A DNA stretch of 64,000 bases from Paraspadella gotoi (GCA_051294375.1 CM119268.1:2338232-2402231); one strand, 5' to 3'; shown: positions 44,817 to 55,470, counted from the first letter of the stretch. The notes: generated from the letters alone by a model not told the origin. Made by a program: numbers and translations.

Positions 44817-47346
44817 GTGAGCTTGGGTTGGTCAGACTTCCGATGCGGTAGACAAATGCGAAATTAATAAGTTATTTAGTAGGAAGCTAGGTAAGTTAAG
44901 TTAGGTAACTTTAACGATGTTATTTCTCCTTTCCCCTCACCCCCAAGGTAAGTTCACCTTCTCGACGGGCAGCATTTACGAGGGTGAGTTCCGCGACGGA
45001 ATGTTCCACGGCTCAGGATGCCTCACCCTAAGAAACGGAGGAAAGTTCATCGGCGAATGGAGAAAAGGTAAGTGGGTGGAGGAGGAGGAGGAGGAGGAGG
45101 AGGAGGAGAGGAAGAGGGGCTAGGAGAAGGGAGAAGCGAGGGAGAGGGGAATGTGAGAGGAAGAAAGGGGAGAATGAAGACATGAGTTAGGTACCTAAAC
45201 ATATCTCATGCGTCCATAATAATGAAAATTTGTGCTTAGAAGTTTAAATAAATTTCATATTATACCAGTGCGGAGTACAATATAGTATACTCCGTTCTGA
45301 TACTTAACTTTTATCCAACTGAAAAAGTTAACATTATCTCGCTTGATTGACAGAGAAGTTGTTAACCTGGACTGTGAGAGATTCTTGGTTGAAAGCTTGC
45401 AGGGTCTTGCTATGTTATCGTCCTGCTATGACCTAAACTCACTATAGCCTGTCCAAAGGGAAGAACAGGATAGCTTCTTGTCTGAATGAAAGGATTGCAC
45501 CGATTTAATATCAAATTAATTCCCACCCTCTTACCCTCACCCTCCCTCACCTCACCCCGGCAACACCCACCCCACCCCGTCCTCAGGGGTGGCGATGGAG
45601 GGGCGTTACGTCTTCGCCGACGGCCTCGCGATGGATGACGAGAACCGACCCTATTGTCTCCCGAATCTGGACAGACGGTTTCAGTCGGAGAGATTGAAGG
45701 GACTCAAGCCGGCGGGTGAGTTTTTTTTGGAAAGGAAAAAAAGAGGAAAGGAAAGGAAAAGGGACTCAAGCCCGCGGGTGAGTTTTTTTGGAAAGGAAAA
45801 AAAGAGGAAAGGAAAGGAAAAGGGACTCAAGCCGGCGGGTGAGTTTTTTTTGGAAAGGAAAAAAAGAGGAAAGGAAAGGAAATTAAAGGAAAGGGACTCA
45901 AGTTGGGTGAGTATTTTGTAAAGATACAAGGGAGGAAAGTAAAGAAAAGGGCAGAAAAAAATAAAATGAAGGAAAGCGAAGGAAAGAATAAGAATGGAAA
46001 GAAAAAGAAAGGAAGGGACAGGAAAGGAAAGGACTCAAGTTGGGAGAGTACTTAGTAAAGAAAAAATGGAAGAAAGAAAGGAAAGGAAAGGGAAGAAAAA
46101 GAAAAGAAAATGAAGGAAAGCAAGGGAAAGGAAAGGAAAAAGAAAAGAAAGGAAAAGAAAGGAAAGGAAAGGAAAGGAAAGGAAAGGAAAGGAAAGGAAA
46201 GGAAAGGAAACGCCTCTAAAGACAAAAACTAAGATGTCCCTCCTCCCGACCCCCAACGCCGCCCTTCCACAGGCCGATGTCAACTGACCAATCAGCATCC
46301 ACCGCGAACTATCCCGCCCGGCCACTACGACCACGGGGCGGGCTTCTTCGATCCCAAGACCAAACTCCTCGTCGACTACGACAAACTGCTCTTCAAGGAA
46401 CACCCCAAGCATGAGACTCAGTCATGGATCGCCAAAAACTGTCGGAAAGGTGAGCGTTGGATGCAGGGAGCGGGGCCGCTTTGGGTTTCCCGATTTTAAT
46501 TTCGGTTTTATTCGAGAATCACGATTCAACATTCAAGGTTTTTGTTAATATAGATGTAACCTCCGTTTCTCAATTTCCATTTCGATTCGATTCCATTCAC
46601 AGAGTGGGACGAGGAGGTGGGTTTCTTCCGCCCGGATCACTCCAAACCTCACCCGAGTGACCGCAGCACTTACATCCATCCGGACAACAAGATCGAATCA
46701 GTCCAGCTGCCGAAGCAGTACAGGTGGGACTAGTTGGAGTGCAAGGGTTGAGAGGGTGAAAAAGTGTTGTACGGGTGAGTGGGGAGATTGAAAGAGTGGC
46801 AGAAAAATTTTCTAGATAAGAAAAGTTAGGAACGGAGAAGCAGATGGTAATTCAGACAAACGGCCGTTAGAATAGGCAGTTGAATCCACCCCAATTTATA
46901 CCATTTTTACATACAGTGTTTCAGTATAATTTGTTTCATCAAATCCCCGAAGATCATTTATATTATATTCACTCACTAATTCCATTCCCCTCACCCTCTC
47001 GTTCAGCATCGGCCCTTCCATCCCCCGCCGCCAATTCGAGATTCCACTCGAGATCACCCGCGAATCCGAGACGGCCATGATGGACGCGTCCCAAGCGGCC
47101 GGCGAGGGTCGTCGAGCCGTTCGCGAGAACTTGCTCCGCGGCCTCGAAGGCGCCACCCCGCCGGCAGGGGGCTCCTTCGTCGACGAGCGTCACTCGAGGA
47201 GCCAGTTCGGGTCCACGGTGGGAGCCGCGGCGCTGAGCAGCGCCACCAACTCGGCGTCGTCCCTCGACGGAGGATTCGGCGCCGTTTTTCGACGCCGGAG
47301 TCGGCACGAGTCGATGCGGGAGTCGAAGGCGGCGTCGAGGAGGTGA
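44756..47346 (+). CDS. MORN5: MORN repeat-containing protein 5, six exons, C-terminally extended
   Basis: Exons 44756-44816, 44948-45067, 45587-45715, 46273-46449, 46603-46723 and 47007-47346 join in frame to 315 codons. The first four junctions are phase 1, the last phase 2; all introns are GT-AG. Residues 1-162 follow MORN5 closely: MDVTGTRYDGPMKDRRMHGK, then a MORN unit YEGEFRDGMFHGSG, then EGRYVFADGL, DRRFQSERLKGLKPAG, IPPGHYDHGAGFFDP and WIAKNCRKG/E. As I recall, vertebrate MORN5 is about 160 residues and ends near that last motif; here exons 5-6 add about 150 residues (WDEEVGFFRPDHSKPHPSDR ... RRQFEIPLEITRESE ... SKAASRR). MORN5 is associated with testis and cilia in vertebrates; the role here is inferred. 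Polyadenylation signals follow at 47402 and 47414. Confidence 0.88.
44948..45067 (+). CDS. MORN5: MORN5 exon 2 (MORN unit)
   Basis: Acceptor CCCCAAG|GT and donor AAAAG|GTAAGT. Encodes KFTFSTGSIYEGEFRDGMFH and GSGCLTLRNGGKFIGEWRK, a canonical MORN unit. Confidence 0.88.
45587..45715 (+). CDS. MORN5: MORN5 exon 3, with tandemly amplified donor
   Basis: Acceptor CCTCAG|GG. Encodes VAMEGRYVFADGLAMDDENR then YCLPNLDRRFQSERLKGLKPA. The donor GGCGG|GTGAGT is repeated downstream at 45778 and 45839 within a 61-62 base tandem repeat. Confidence 0.85.
45700..46060 (+). repeat. 61-62 base tandem repeat duplicating the exon 3 donor
   Basis: Unit: GGGACTCAAGCCGGCGGGTG, AGTTTTTTTTGGAAAGG, then a GGAAAA-rich tail. 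Three good copies start near 45700, 45761 and 45822; two decayed copies with GGACTCAAGTTGGG start near 45894 and 46029. Confidence 0.92.
46080..46210. repeat. (GGAAA)n repeat (intron 3)
   Basis: GAAAG pentanucleotides, perfect from about 46150 to 46208. Confidence 0.9.
46273..46449 (+). CDS. MORN5: MORN5 exon 4
   Basis: Acceptor TCCACAG|GC; donor GGAAAG|GTGAGC. Encodes RCQLTNQHPPRTIPPGHYDH and GAGFFDPKTKLLVDYDKLLF, ending QSWIAKNCRK, the conserved end of MORN5. Confidence 0.88.
46603..46723 (+). CDS. MORN5: MORN5 exon 5 (extension)
   Basis: Acceptor TTCACAG|AG; donor TACAG|GTGGGA, phase 2. Encodes EWDEEVGFFRPDHSKPHPSD and RSTYIHPDNKIESVQLPKQY. Confidence 0.8.
47007..47346 (+). CDS. MORN5: MORN5 exon 6 (extension, terminal)
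   Basis: Acceptor CGTTCAG|CATCGG. Encodes SIGPSIPRRQFEIPLEITRE, then an Ala/Ser/Arg-rich tail ending ESKAASRR and a TGA. The sequence GAG|GTGATT at the stop could also act as a donor, but AATAAA follows within 60 bases, supporting a terminal exon. Confidence 0.72.
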
Positions 47347-47401
47347 TTGGGAGGAGCGATTGAATTGATTGATTGATTGGATCGAACCGAGTCATCGGTT
47401 C

Positions 47402-47419
47402 AATAAATCGTTCAATAAA
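47402..47419 (+). terminator. MORN5: Two AATAAA polyadenylation signals of MORN5
   Basis: AATAAA at 47402 and 47414, 56 and 68 bases past the stop. Confidence 0.6.
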
Positions 47420-47570
47420 TAATTATTCAATCAACCCATCAAAAAAAACAATCATTAAAACAATCAATCAATCAATTAATCGGTTAAGGATACAATCAAC
47501 TCGTTCTGGTCAATCAATTAAGTGTTGGTAATATATTCAATTCCAAATCAATTGCATCATCTTATATTAA

Positions 47571-47884
47571 ACGAATGACATCCGTTCCCACCAAATCGGC
47601 AACCAGATTCGCTCGCACGGAAGAGTTGCGCCGCTCGACGGCGCTTATGACTCGGCCGAGTCGGAGCAGGCGGACGAGCCTCTCGACGATGTGGGGCTCG
47701 GAGGAGGACGAGGAGGAGGAGAAGAGGAAGGAGAAAGAGAGGATGACGTTGGCGGCGGAGATGATGATGGAGAAGCCGAAGCTGCAGCAGAAGGGGAGGA
47801 GGGAGAAGAGGATGAAGGGACGGGAGAAGGAGGAGGAGCAGCCACCGCATTTGGCGGTTGGCGAGGGGAGAAGAGCCCTTGACG
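47571..47884 (+). other. GC-rich, exon-like open stretch of unknown status
   Basis: After an AT-rich stretch, about 300 GC-rich bases are open in two plus frames. One reads TNDIRSHQIGNQIRSHGRVA, PLDGAYDSAESEQADEPLDD, then Gly/Glu/Asp runs and stops at 47882. The other begins MTSVPTKSATRFARTEELRR. No family is recognised. It could be a terminal exon of a separate gene (AATAAA at 48102 and 48190) or GAG-repeat sequence. Confidence 0.3.
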
Positions 47885-47911
47885 CCGTCGATGAGGGATA
47901 GCGGATTAAAA

Positions 47912-48010
47912 TAAGAGAGAGAGAGAGAGCAAGAGAGAGAGAGAGAGCAGAGAGAGCCAGATGAGAGAGTAGAAGAGAGAGAGAGAGAGAGAGAGAGAGA
48001 TGAGAGAGAG
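47912..48010. repeat. (GA)n array
   Basis: Interrupted GA repeats. Confidence 0.9.
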
Positions 48011-48319
48011 AGGATGAGTTGATTTTATAGCGAGGGGGGGGGGGTCGAAAGAGAGGATATTATTTTCTGTGGGTTAATATAGTGATAAATCGTGTTTAGT
48101 AATAAAATGACGTAGCTATCGAAAGCTTTTGGTTCTTTGGTTTTAAGTTTGAAAGTTTTTTGTATTTTACTTTGTGTAGTACGTTTTAATAAAAGGTGTA
48201 GAAGGTTGTTAAGATAGTTAAGTATGTATCACAAACTTTTTATAAGTCTTGTCCAGAAATTAAAAAGAAAGTGACATTTTATCTCTAACTCCTTCTTTCT
48301 TGTGGTGAGTCTCTTTCTG

Positions 48320-48414
48320 TCTTTCTTTTTGTCTTTCTTTCTTTCTTTCTTTCCTTCTCTATCTCTTTCTGTCTCTTCTTCTTTCTTTCTTTTTTCTTTC
48401 TATCTTTCTTTATA

Positions 48415-48499
<85 letters not shown>

Positions 48500-48545
48500 C
48501 TCTTTCTTTCTTTCTTTCTTTCTCTCTTTCTTTCTTTCACTCTCT
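48320..48545. repeat. (TTTC)n array
   Basis: CTTT tetranucleotides, near perfect at 48428-48538. Confidence 0.95.
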
Positions 48546-48639
48546 CGCCCTCTGTCGTCTCCCGTCTTATCGCGTTCCGTTCCCCTTTCTTGTCTCTCTC
48601 GTTCGCTCTTTTTAATTTCCTTTTTCCCTCGGGAGAGAT

Positions 48640-49270
48640 TCTCTTCTCTTCTCTCTCTTCTCTTCTAGCTCTCTTCTCTCTCCTTCTCCCCTCGCTCTCT
48701 CTCTTCTCTCTCCCGCTTCAAAATCGCAGCGACCGCCCGCGCTGACTGAGCGTGCGACAGCGTGTTGACGAATCGCTCTCTCGTCTTTTTCCCGTCTCTA
48801 ATCTTCTCTTCGTTCTCATCTCTCTCTCTCTCTCTCTCTCTCTTCTTCTCTCTCTCGTCTCTCTCTCTCTCTCTTCATCTCGTCTCTCTCTCTCTAGCTC
48901 TCCCTCCCTCGCACGGCAAGAGAACGCCAATCTCCCTTCGCTCCATGTTTCTTCCTCGCAGGATTTATTTCCGCCTCTTTGTCTTCGGCTTCTTTACTCC
49001 TCCTCCGCTTCCACACCCAGTCCAATCCTTCCCCAACCCCTTCTGTCCACCCCCAACTCCGCCCGGCCTCTTCCATCCACTCATCTCAGCTATTTTTTCG
49101 CTGCTTCGTTTTCCCATATTTTTAACATTTTATGCCTCTTTTCTTTCTTCCATTTTCCACTGGGTTCCTTATTTCTCTCTTGCGTCGATCGACACGCTCT
49201 GCTCTCGTCTGCTCTCCTCTCATCGCTCAATCTCTCTCTCTCTGCTCTCTCTGTCCTCTCCTCTCTCTCT

Positions 49271-49306
<36 letters not shown>

Positions 49307-49330
49307 CTCTCTCTTCTCGCACCTGATCAT
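48640..49330. repeat. (CT)n-rich region
   Basis: Several CT arrays (48820-48900, 49235-49320) in pyrimidine-rich sequence. The long Ser/Leu frames here are repeat translations. Confidence 0.85.
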
Positions 49331-49504
49331 TCAAAAGCGCAAAACCTCTCTTCTCTTCCTTTAATTTCCTCCCATCCTTCTCCTTTTCTTTCCCCATCCT
49401 TCTCTTCCCTCTTCTCTCCCTTCTCCTCCCCTCTATCATCATCTCTCTTCTCAGTCTCCCCCTCCTCCAGCCTCTCTCAAAGTCCTCCTTGGTTTTTTTT
49501 CGCA

Positions 49505-49605
49505 TCGTGTCAAAAGACGCGGGAGTCGCCGTCGCACGCGCCGCGCGGCTGCGATTCCGCGTGCGGCGTCGCGGCGAGGCGCGAAGCGCCGCCGGAAGAG
49601 CGGAG
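49505..49605. promoter_or_regulatory. CpG-dense stretch with a long inverted repeat
   Basis: GTCGCCGTCGCACGCG pairs almost perfectly with CGCGTGCGGCGTCGC across a 17-base loop. The CpG density contrasts with the flanks, suggesting a CpG-rich promoter. Function is inferred. Confidence 0.3.
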
Positions 49606-49794
49606 AAAAGAAAAAAAAAATTGGAGTGAAAACGTTGGAAAGAGGAGGGAGAGAGTCGGGTGAGGTGGGGGAGTGGAGAGTGGAGGAAGAGCGAGAGATC
49701 GCAGGGGGGGGGTGGAGGAAAGGGGGGGGCGAATTTCTCGTTCCGCGCCGAGTTCGTCGTTCGGAGTCGAGACGCGGAGGAGAAAGAGAGGGGG

Positions 49795-49811
49795 AGAGAG
49801 AGAGAGAGAGC

Positions 49812-49848
<37 letters not shown>

Positions 49849-49852
49849 GAGA
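49795..49852. repeat. (GA)n array
   Basis: GA repeats with few interruptions. Confidence 0.9.
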
Positions 49853-49961
49853 GGAGAGGAGAAGAGGGGGGGAAATGGAACAATACCAGGCTTCAGCGAC
49901 GAAGGAGACTCTTCTGCGCTTCTCTCTTTTTCTCCTCTCTCCGCGGTCGCTTTGGCAGGCC

Positions 49962-50025
49962 CAGTTGGTAAGAACCGTGGCGAGCTAACATGAACAATGC
50001 GTGAGTTCGATTCCTCGCCCGTCGT
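49962..50025 (+). other. tRNA-like remnant
   Basis: AGGCCCAGTTGGTAAGA resembles an A box and GAGTTCGATTCCTC a B box, 40 bases apart. D and acceptor stems do not form, so it is a tRNA-derived remnant at most. Confidence 0.3.
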
Positions 50026-50082
50026 CGATTTTTACGGAGAAAACATTTTTTTTCCTTTCGTGTTTCAAATTATTTGGTCAAA

Positions 50083-50214
50083 ATGACGCCGACGACCGAC
50101 GACGACACAACGACGACGAGTGATCGATGCGAGTGTCGAAAGAGCGAGAGCGAGAGCGGAGAGCCGGAGAGCGAGAGCGAGAGCGAGAGCGAGAGTCGAG
50201 AGCAACGGAAATCG
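50083..50214 (+). CDS. Possible first coding exon, unknown protein
   Basis: ATG in the context GTCAAAATGACG opens MTPTTDDDTTTTSDRCECRK, then Ser-Glu repeats, and ends at REQRKS with a usable donor TCG|GTAGGT. It lies downstream of the CpG-dense stretch at 49505-49605. No following exon was identified and the sequence is low complexity, so this is tentative. Confidence 0.22.
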
Positions 50215-50752
50215 GTAGGTGGCATACTTGGCACTTCGATCGAAAGTGGCGTTTGGTGATTTGTGGTGGCGTTACTGGTTGGCTGGAAGCGGAGCGAGTG
50301 GTATTTAATGGGATTTTACTGGATGCCACTTCGGATTGAGTGGTTTCAAAAATCCATGGTACCGAAAACAGATAAACGAATAAATAAAAATACAACCATT
50401 TTTAAAAAATTATCCTTTTCAGTCAATAAATAAATAAATTTCCCTGACTTTGAACAATTAAGCTCTCCCACAGTCTTGTTTATTCACTCCACATTCCCTA
50501 TCGATTAAGTGGTATAATATTTTAAGAATGTTTTAATTGTATAAAACTAAGTACGGAGTTCTGACCAAGAGAGAACGAGAGGAAGAAATAAAGTGTTTAC
50601 TGATGGAAGAGGCTTCGAGTGAAATATTAAACTTTAACTTATGATTTATATTGAACTTAGAATTAAACTGCAAACTGACTCAGTTCAACGAAGAGACATA
50701 AATTAATTTAAGCAGCAAGGGTGCCAGGCGAACTGAGCTGATGCCCAAAAGT

Positions 50753-50756
<4 letters not shown>

Positions 50757-50799
<43 letters not shown>

Positions 50800-50880
50800 C
50801 TCTCTTCATCTCCTCTCTTCTCTCTCCTCTCTCTCTCATTCTCTTCTCTCTCGGTCTCCTCTCTGCCTCTCTCTCTACCC
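50757..50880. repeat. (CT)n array
   Basis: TCTC repeats with interruptions. Confidence 0.9.
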
Positions 50881-51036
50881 TTCGGCTGAATTTCTTGAAT
50901 GTCCAGTGGGAAATGTGGGATAAGTAGAAAATATTTCTATGTCTCCTTCTTTGATTTTCTCTTCCCTTATCTCCTTCTCACTATTCCTTTGTCTCCTTTT
51001 CTTCTTCTATTCATCTTCCTAATTATTTTCTTTCAC

Positions 51037-51434
51037 NNNNNNNNNNNNNNNNNNNNNNNNNNNNNNNNNNNNNNNNNNNNNNNNNNNNNNNNNNNNNNNN
51101 NNNNNNNNNNNNNNNNNNNNNNNNNNNNNNNNNNNNNNNNNNNNNNNNNNNNNNNNNNNNNNNNNNNNNNNNNNNNNNNNNNNNNNNNNNNNNNNNNNNN
51201 NNNNNNNNNNNNNNNNNNNNNNNNNNNNNNNNNNNNNNNNNNNNNNNNNNNNNNNNNNNNNNNNNNNNNNNNNNNNNNNNNNNNNNNNNNNNNNNNNNNN
51301 NNNNNNNNNNNNNNNNNNNNNNNNNNNNNNNNNNNNNNNNNNNNNNNNNNNNNNNNNNNNNNNNNNNNNNNNNNNNNNNNNNNNNNNNNNNNNNNNNNNN
51401 NNNNNNNNNNNNNNNNNNNNNNNNNNNNNNNNNN
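51037..51434. other. Assembly gap (398 N)
   Basis: Run of N. Both sides carry the same words (CTTATCTCCTTCTC, TATTCCTTTGTCTCC), so it interrupts a pyrimidine repeat. Confidence 1.
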
Positions 51435-51578
51435 CTTATCTCCTTCTCTCTATTCCTTTGTCTCCTTCTCACTTTTCGATTCGGGGTCTCCTGCTTCCAA
51501 GACGTTCACCGACGTCCGATATTTTCCTTCCTTCATTCACAAGACTCGAAGCCGAGTTCACGTGACGGTTTCCCGATG

Positions 51579-51619
<41 letters not shown>

Positions 51620-51622
<3 letters not shown>

Positions 51623-52470
51623 CAAGTAAAATACTAAACCAAAATTTCCTTATCAATCTTTCATATTTAGTCATTTGCAAAATTTGATATTTCAATCCAT
51701 TATTTTTATTGTTTGCTCGCATTAAAGATCAACATTAAAAATGTTATCGATTATATGTTCATGAATTGTTAAGTGTTACCTAACCAAAGATTCATCAAAT
51801 GATCTAAACTTTCGGTTCCATCCAGATTTATCAATCCTTATTATAATTCAAACTTCGCAATAAGTAATCACTTCACTGTTAAGATTTCCATTGCTTCGTC
51901 CCTCACCCCCCTTACCTCTCCACCCCCTTCTTCTTCCTCACCCCTGTAAAAGATGATTAAGGGATCAAGAGACGATTCTTACAACTAAGATACTTTTCAA
52001 ATGCGCATTTTACAGTTAAGCTGTATCCATTGAAACTCTTGGTACTTAGGAAATATTCTACATTTCTTATCTCTAGCATATTTGCCCCCTACATTATCCC
52101 ATTTCTCTCTCACAGCCTACCGTTAACTTCGGTTTTTTTCAAATATTAAAATTCAGTTGATCGAGATAATTGTTTCTTGTTTTTTTCTTAAATTTTCGTG
52201 CTTTTAGGATTTCTTTTTAATTCTGTTGCTACCTAGAAAAACGGAATATTCTTTTTAACATTTCGTTTCTAAAATTATACAAACATTGTGCCGACATATA
52301 TCTTCATATCGAACATGAATATATTATTTTAAAGTTCAATAATTATTACCGAATCAGGACAATTGATATGAAATCAAAACACCAAAGCTTCTTCATAGGA
52401 TTGTAAAATTTCTATCTTCAATTTAAATTTGATATAAAGTTTTGATCCGAACCCTATACTACTTCTGTTG
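51620..52470. other. AT-rich intergenic, nothing recognised
   Basis: No coding or repeat feature supported. Confidence 0.45.
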
Positions 52471-52742
52471 CTGCGTATTGTCAGTTCAAACATGGTCACT
52501 AACTGAAGAGTTTTCTCTTTCCCCAACGATATTTTCCGATTGCTGATCCTACTAACAAGAGTTTTTAATCTGAATTCAGCTTCACTTCTTGTGGGAAGTT
52601 CTTCTCTTCTTCCCTCTCCACTCTCTCTCACTCCCTCGAATTTCACTCCTCTAGTTTTCTGTCCGCCCTTGTTCTTTAATTTTCCGCTTCCTCTTCTCTC
52701 TCTTCTCTCTCTGCTCTCTCTGCTACTCTCTCTCCTCTCCTC

Positions 52743-52783
<41 letters not shown>

Positions 52784-53819
52784 CTTCTCTCCTCTCGTCG
52801 TCTTTTCGCCGGCTCGTGAAACCGTTCTTCCTCTCGTGCGCTTTTTTTTTTTTGCTGAGGCTGATTTATGCGTTCGAGCGACGACCGACGACGACGACGG
52901 ACGACGACGAAGAAGAAGGGAAGAGAGAAAGAAGAAGAGAAGAGGGTGAGCATTTTTTCGTCCCAACCTTTTTCGCCTTTTTCGCTCTTCGTTCGTCTTT
53001 TTCCTAAGATTCCCTTCCACCTTTTGATTCAGCCACGGGCGTTTTCCTTTTTCACTTTCACATCATTGCGGTCTTCAAATAAGCGTACCTGCACGTCATT
53101 AACCATCACCGTTCCTCATTGCGTCCTTGCATCAATTTTTGTCCGCCATTTGAATTCGTCGTTATTGAAATCAGTTTTTTTTTAAAATTACCCTCTACAT
53201 TACAATCCACCACCCCGACCACCACCACGACCACCACCCCACAACCACCCTTCCCTAATCGCCCTGACGCAACCCCCGCATCTCAACCACGGCATTTCGC
53301 TCACCAGCCCGGCCCATTCTAATCGCCCTCCAACCAAAAACAAGGGAAAGAAAAAGAAAAAAAAACAAAAAAAAAAAAAAAAAAAAGGAAAAAAATGGGA
53401 AAAAAGAAAAAAAGAAAAGAAAAAAAACTCGGGTTTTCCTCGACCCTACTCAATAGGGTGAGCGAAATTGAACATATTATTCTGTCCTGCTTATATTAAC
53501 TTAACAATAATTTAATTATAATTTTTAGTTTTATAATTTTGATGTTAACTTTTTAAGAGAAATCTGAATCTTTAAAAAAACTATTTTTTAAGATACTATT
53601 TTCGATTACAGGTATTACTATAAATATATTTGCTTTTTTATGAATCTATTTCCCCAAACAATGGATGAACAAAATATTTTTGTATTCCATAATCATACTA
53701 TCTGGCCATCAATTATCCTTGTTTGATTACTCAAATCAATTTTAGTTCTCGAGAGTCCACCCTACTACTCAATCCACCACCAGCACCCTTCCATTCCCCC
53801 TTCCCCCCTGCCCCCTCAA

Positions 53820-53930
53820 CATTCCTCCTCCTCCCCCCCAGCCCGCCGGTCACTTCCGCCCGCGCGCGACGCCATCCCGAGCCGGAAGTATTAGAGAAGT
53901 ACGTCGCTTCCGCGTTTTAAGAGAGCAGCA
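53820..53930 (+). promoter_or_regulatory. ETS-motif, CpG-rich promoter-like stretch
   Basis: GTCACTTCCGCCCGCGCGCG, AGCCGGAAGTA and GTCGCTTCCGCG give three ETS-type GGAAG cores in a GC-rich island just before an ATG. Such clusters are common at TATA-less promoters. The matching part of the right arm is in a gap. Confidence 0.35.
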
Positions 53931-54051
53931 TGCAACCCGGCGGCAGCATGCAAAACCAACGGCAGATGCAACCGACTCTGTCTAGAGCGAGAAAGGCAGG
54001 GGGGCTGGCAGCGGGGGAAGTGAGGGAAATTCAGCGTCGCCTATACAAAAG
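53930..54051 (+). CDS. Possible first exon, unknown short protein
   Basis: ATG follows the ETS-rich stretch and opens MQPGGSMQNQRQMQPTLSRA then RKAGGLAAGEVREIQRRLYK. A donor-like AAAAG|GTTGGA ends it at 54051 and an acceptor-like TTTTTCCAG lies at 54141-54149, but joining these gives a stop at once. The GC-rich, repeat-free composition argues for a real transcript; function unknown. Confidence 0.28.
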
Positions 54052-54456
54052 GTTGGAGTCAATTTTCTTTTTTCCTTTTTTCTTCACTTATGAAATTGTT
54101 AGAAAATGTTAACTCCGGAGTTCAGAAATTTTATTATTTTTCCAGGTAGATGGCAAAAACCGTTGACAAAATGACCCGCGTGATCGCAAGTGTTGAAACG
54201 AATAAGGAGACGAGTTGACTTCGTGTGAGTTAGGGTGAGTTAAGTGGAAATTTAATCACGGCATTTCGCTCATCCCTTTAAGCAAAGAACGACCAGCTAA
54301 TCGCTGGTTAGTCTATATTTATGCTTTAATTAATTATAATTAACGCCCGATTATAATCTACGAATTTTGAGAATTTAATCAATAGAGATAGGAAAAATAG
54401 GACTTTTGTATTTTTTTCTTTTTAGTGAGAATATATAAGTTAGGGCTCTTTAATCC

Positions 54457-54507
<51 letters not shown>

Positions 54508-54847
54508 CTCTCTCAAAGAAGGTCAATCCAACCCATAACGTGACTCTTTCTGTAAGGCCAATTTTTCAGTCCTCCCTATAATTACTCCTAAATTATTTTA
54601 ACTTTTTAAAGGTTAATCAAAATTAATCTGAGCTTCGGTTGACCAAACTTGCATTGAAAAATTCTAATTTTCAAATATTTCCATTAATTTACCTTTTTCA
54701 CTTTGTTTCAATTCTGTCCACTTGTTCGTACATCTCTTAGACCAAAGACTAGAACAAACTGATATCTCAGGTTATAACCGGTAACAATCCAGGCCCTTTT
54801 CCCCAGCTTAATGTAACTGTCGTTAAGTTGCACGTACGGCCTAGAAG

Positions 54848-55470
54848 CGATCGATCCCCAATCAGGTACCGAGTTATCGATCCCCAATTGTACCGAGATC
54901 GATCCCAACGTACCGAGTCGATTCCCCAATGTACCGAGATCGATCCCCAACGGTAACCGAGATCAATCCCCAATTGTACTGATGATCGATTCCCCAATTG
55001 TACCAAATCGATCCCCAATTTCGTCTAGGCCACGATGATCCCCAATGGTACCGGAGATTCAATCCCCAATCTACCCGAGATCGGATTCCCCAACGGTACG
55101 AGATCAATCCCAATTGTACCGAATCGATCCCCAATCAGTACCGCGATCGATTCCCCAATTTATACCACCACTTGATCCCCAACGGGGGGGGGATTACAAG
55201 ATCGATCCCCAATTGTACCGCAGATCGATCCCCAACCCCTATTCGTACGATATCGATTCCCAATCTGTACGAGATCGAAGCCAACGGTAACCGATATTAT
55301 CCCCAATTGCTACGAGATCGATGCCCCAATTGTACCGCGATACTATCCCCAATTGTACCACGATCCGGTCCCCAATGCGTACCTGAGATCGATCCCAATC
55401 TGTACGCGAGATCGATACCAAGTTTACTCGAACGATCCCCAATTGTACCGCGATCGATCCCCAACGGGGA
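54848..55470 (+). repeat. 22-bp minisatellite, about 28 units (left arm)
   Basis: Unit GATCGATCCCCAATTGTACC plus GA. It contains the palindromes ATCGAT and often GGTACC. Many units here carry single-base indels. Confidence 0.93.

Noticed and set aside
54848-55470. Regularly spaced 22-bp repeats considered as a CRISPR array
   Set aside because: Units are directly adjacent with no unique spacers, and the DNA is eukaryotic.
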